Assembly (NCBI GenBank): GCA_021809105.1
Contig: JAKBAM010000006.1
Coordinates: 40,033-104,032, forward strand
Direction of reading: 5' to 3'
From: Actinomycetes bacterium
GTDB lineage: Bacteria; Actinomycetota; Acidimicrobiia; Acidimicrobiales; Palsa-688
DNA: 64,000 nucleotides
Below the pieces are notes generated by a model. It made no database searches. It worked only from the letters and a program-made list of their open reading frames with translations, and was not told where the DNA came from. The first letter of the stretch is position 1, and each line of letters starts with the position of its first letter. Position numbers and translations under genes: made by a program. Positions 62,411 through 64,000 of this stretch are shown piece after piece.

Positions 62411-63316
62411 ATGACCACGACCACCACCCCCCGCTGTCCCGCCCGACCCGACCGCCCCGATGTCCCGCTCGCCATCTGGCCGGTCGCCCAGACCACCGCC
62501 CAGTGGCAACGCGCCGGCCGCTACCTGCCGGCCTGCACCGCCCACCCCGGCAAGATGCTGCCCGAGCTCGCCCGGCGCATCGTCACCGAGTACTCGAATC
62601 CCGGCGCTCTCGTCCTCGACCCGCTGGCGGGGATCGGCACCACCCTCGCCGAGGCCGCCCTCTTGGGTCGGCGCGCCGTCGGTGTCGAGCTCGAGGACCG
62701 CTGGGTGGCCCTCGCCAACCAGAACCTCGACCACATGCTCGATGACGGCCGGCGTCACCTGGCCCAAGTCCGCCAGAGCGACGCCCGCCGCCTGCCCGAG
62801 CTGCTCGGCGACCTCGCCGGACAGGTCGACCTGATCGTCACCTCACCGCCGTACGCGTGCGACGCCGGGGTCATCGACAAGCGGGCGTGGCTGGCCGGCC
62901 GGCGCCTCTGCCCGGACGACACCCTCAACTACTCGACCGATCGGGCCAACCTCGGCCACGCCCGCGGTCCGGCCTACGAGACGGCCATGGCCGAGATCTA
63001 CGCCGCCTGTCACGCCGTGCTGCGCCCGGGGGGCCATCTCGTCGTGGTCACCAAGAACACCCGAAGGAAGGGCCGCACCCTCGACCTGGCCGGGCTCACC
63101 GTCGCCCTCGCCACCGCTGCAGGGTTCACTTACCGCCAGCACGTCATCGCGCTACACGCTGCCATCCGCGACGGCGACTTGGCGGCTCGGCCCTCGTACT
63201 GGCAGATGACCCAGATCCGCCACGCCCGCCAGCGCGGCGAGCCCGCCCACCTCGTCGCCCACGAAGACGTCACCGCCTACGTCAAGCCCGCCAAGGAGAT
63301 CGCCGATGCCCGCTGA
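62411..63316 (+). CDS. DNA methyltransferase (gamma-type order), first of a pair
   Basis: A 301-residue SAM-dependent DNA methyltransferase. Motif I is LVLDPLAGIGTTLAEA, and the catalytic motif is TSPPY, the form typical of N4-cytosine and some N6-adenine enzymes. The order (SAM motif, then catalytic) is alpha/gamma-like with no large recognition domain. ATG 62411 is used; a TTG at 62390 is possible. The final 11 bp overlap the next methyltransferase. No restriction gene adjoins, so an orphan, protective or regulatory role is likely. Confidence 0.85.
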   Translation: MTTTTTPRCPARPDRPDVPLAIWPVAQTTAQWQRAGRYLPACTAHPGKMLPELARRIVTEYSNPGALVLDPLAGIGTTLAEAALLGRRAVGVELEDRWVALANQNLDHMLDDGRRHLAQVRQSDARRLPELLGDLAGQVDLIVTSPPYACDAGVIDKRAWLAGRRLCPDDTLNYSTDRANLGHARGPAYETAMAEIYAACHAVLRPGGHLVVVTKNTRRKGRTLDLAGLTVALATAAGFTYRQHVIALHAAIRDGDLAARPSYWQMTQIRHARQRGEPAHLVAHEDVTAYVKPAKEIADAR

Positions 63317-64000
63317 CCTTCCCCTCTCGGTCTGGCCCACCGCTCAGCACAACGCCCGCTCGCAGCGCAAGGGGCGGTACGTGGAGATCTCCGGCCACCA
63401 CCCGGCCAAGATGCTACCCGCCATCGCCCAGCGGGCCATCGCCACCTACACCAAGCCCGGCGACCTCGTCCTCGACCCGATGGCCGGGATCGGATCGACC
63501 CTCGTCGAGGCGGTCCATCTCGGCCGCGACGCCCTTGGCGTCGAGTACGAACCGGAGTGGGCCGACCTCGCCAAGGCCAACCTCGCCTACGCCCGCTCGA
63601 ACGGCGCGACCGGTCACGGCGAGGTCGTCTGCGGCGACGCCCGCCACCTCGGCACCGTCGTCGACCCGGCCGTGCGTGGGCTCGTCGCCCTGGTGCTCAC
63701 CTCCCCGCCGTATGGGCCGTCCCTGCACGGCCGGGTCACCGCGCGGCCCGGGTTGGGCATCACCAAGAGCCACCACCGCTACTCGACCGACCCCGCCAAC
63801 CTCGCCCACGTCGGCCTCGACGGTCTCCTCGACGCGATGCACACGATCCTCGCCGGCTGTGCCCGTCTGCTCCGCCCCGACGGCGTCGTCGCTATGACCG
63901 TGCGGCCCTGGTGGCACAGCGGGCAGCTCGTCGACCTCCCCGGCGCCCTCGTCCGGGTCGGCGAGGAGGCCGGCCTGGTCCTCTACGAGCGCAACGTTGC
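63306..64000 (+). CDS. Second DNA methyltransferase (cut by window end)
   Basis: The N-terminal 231 residues are seen. Paralogue of the preceding gene: LVLDPMAGIGSTLVEAVHLGR and GVEYEPEW are SAM motifs, and LVLTSPPYGPSLHGR is the catalytic segment. The start ATG 63306 lies within the end of the first gene (11-bp overlap), so both are co-translated. The two share the opening PLAIWPVAQ / PLSVWPTAQ and WP..AQ..ARSQR-like pattern, suggesting duplication. Completeness cannot be judged. Confidence 0.85.
   Translation, partial: MPADLPLSVWPTAQHNARSQRKGRYVEISGHHPAKMLPAIAQRAIATYTKPGDLVLDPMAGIGSTLVEAVHLGRDALGVEYEPEWADLAKANLAYARSNGATGHGEVVCGDARHLGTVVDPAVRGLVALVLTSPPYGPSLHGRVTARPGLGITKSHHRYSTDPANLAHVGLDGLLDAMHTILAGCARLLRPDGVVAMTVRPWWHSGQLVDLPGALVRVGEEAGLVLYERNV

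Noticed and set aside
49346-63316. Relaxase or integrase in the conjugative element
   Set aside because: None of the genes shows a relaxase HUH or tyrosine-integrase motif. They may lie beyond 64000.
1-64000. CRISPR array
   Set aside because: No regularly spaced repeats of 25-40 bp with unique spacers were seen; the tandem repeats found have no spacers.

Overview
The window is about 64 kb of uniformly GC-rich DNA from an actinomycete. The evidence is consistent: three genes or remnants of mycothiol-type (MDMPI/TIGR03083/TIGR03086) enzymes, a split heterodimeric lycopene cyclase (crtYc/crtYd), a galU-moeA-moaA-moaC-glpR/sepX block, a sucrase/ferredoxin-like protein, and very many GTG starts with 4-base GTGA/ATGA overlaps. 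The genus cannot be fixed from sequence alone. A deep-branching actinomycete such as Acidimicrobiia would fit.

Positions 1-31128 look like ordinary chromosome. They carry a tandem DUF427 protein, an Rv1264-like adenylate cyclase, zwf with a divergent MarR regulator, a serine hydrolase coupled to a large membrane protein, a phosphodiester glycosidase-like protein, an acyl-CoA ligase and an MDMPI-family enzyme. Isoprenoid and carotenoid genes follow: dxs, crtYc-crtYd-crtZ on +, and a PAP2-crtE-crtI-crtB operon on -. Next come a thioesterase, tldD-pmbA-nudix, msrA, an fmdB-mtnP-sucrase/ferredoxin operon, the galU-moeA-moaA-moaC-glpR/sepX cluster, and a tRNA-Ala(CGC).

Positions 31129-49293 are accessory. 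Directly behind the tRNA lies a two-gene type III-like restriction-modification system (methyltransferase and helicase), flanked by two similar inverted-repeat-bounded segments of about 110 bp. A scarred region follows with a dihydrofolate reductase-like protein, an MDMPI remnant, a TIGR03086 protein, an SRPBCC protein, an IS1182-type transposase remnant, a broken immunity-like gene and a frameshifted DJ-1/PfpI gene. Then come an Rrf2 regulator divergent from an NAD(P)-binding protein and a PEP mutase-like protein, an NTF2-like protein, a DUF899 protein, a recombinase-like protein lacking its catalytic serine, an MFS exporter divergent from an ArsR-type regulator, and an AbiE toxin-antitoxin pair.

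Positions 49346-64000 are part of a conjugative element that runs off the right edge. An operon read on - encodes, in transcription order, a sigma-like HTH protein, a VirB2-like pilin, a VirB6-like membrane protein, a PrgI-like protein, a VirB4 ATPase, a TraG/HerA-like coupling ATPase, a replication-relaxation protein and a lytic transglycosylase/NlpC protein. Almost every junction overlaps or nearly touches. The 480-bp leader of this operon holds a dense two-orientation array of GGGAC pentamers. To its right are a SAM methyltransferase, an intact copy of the immunity-like family, a winged-helix regulator and two tandem DNA methyltransferases, the second cut by the window end. No relaxase, integrase or attachment site is visible here.
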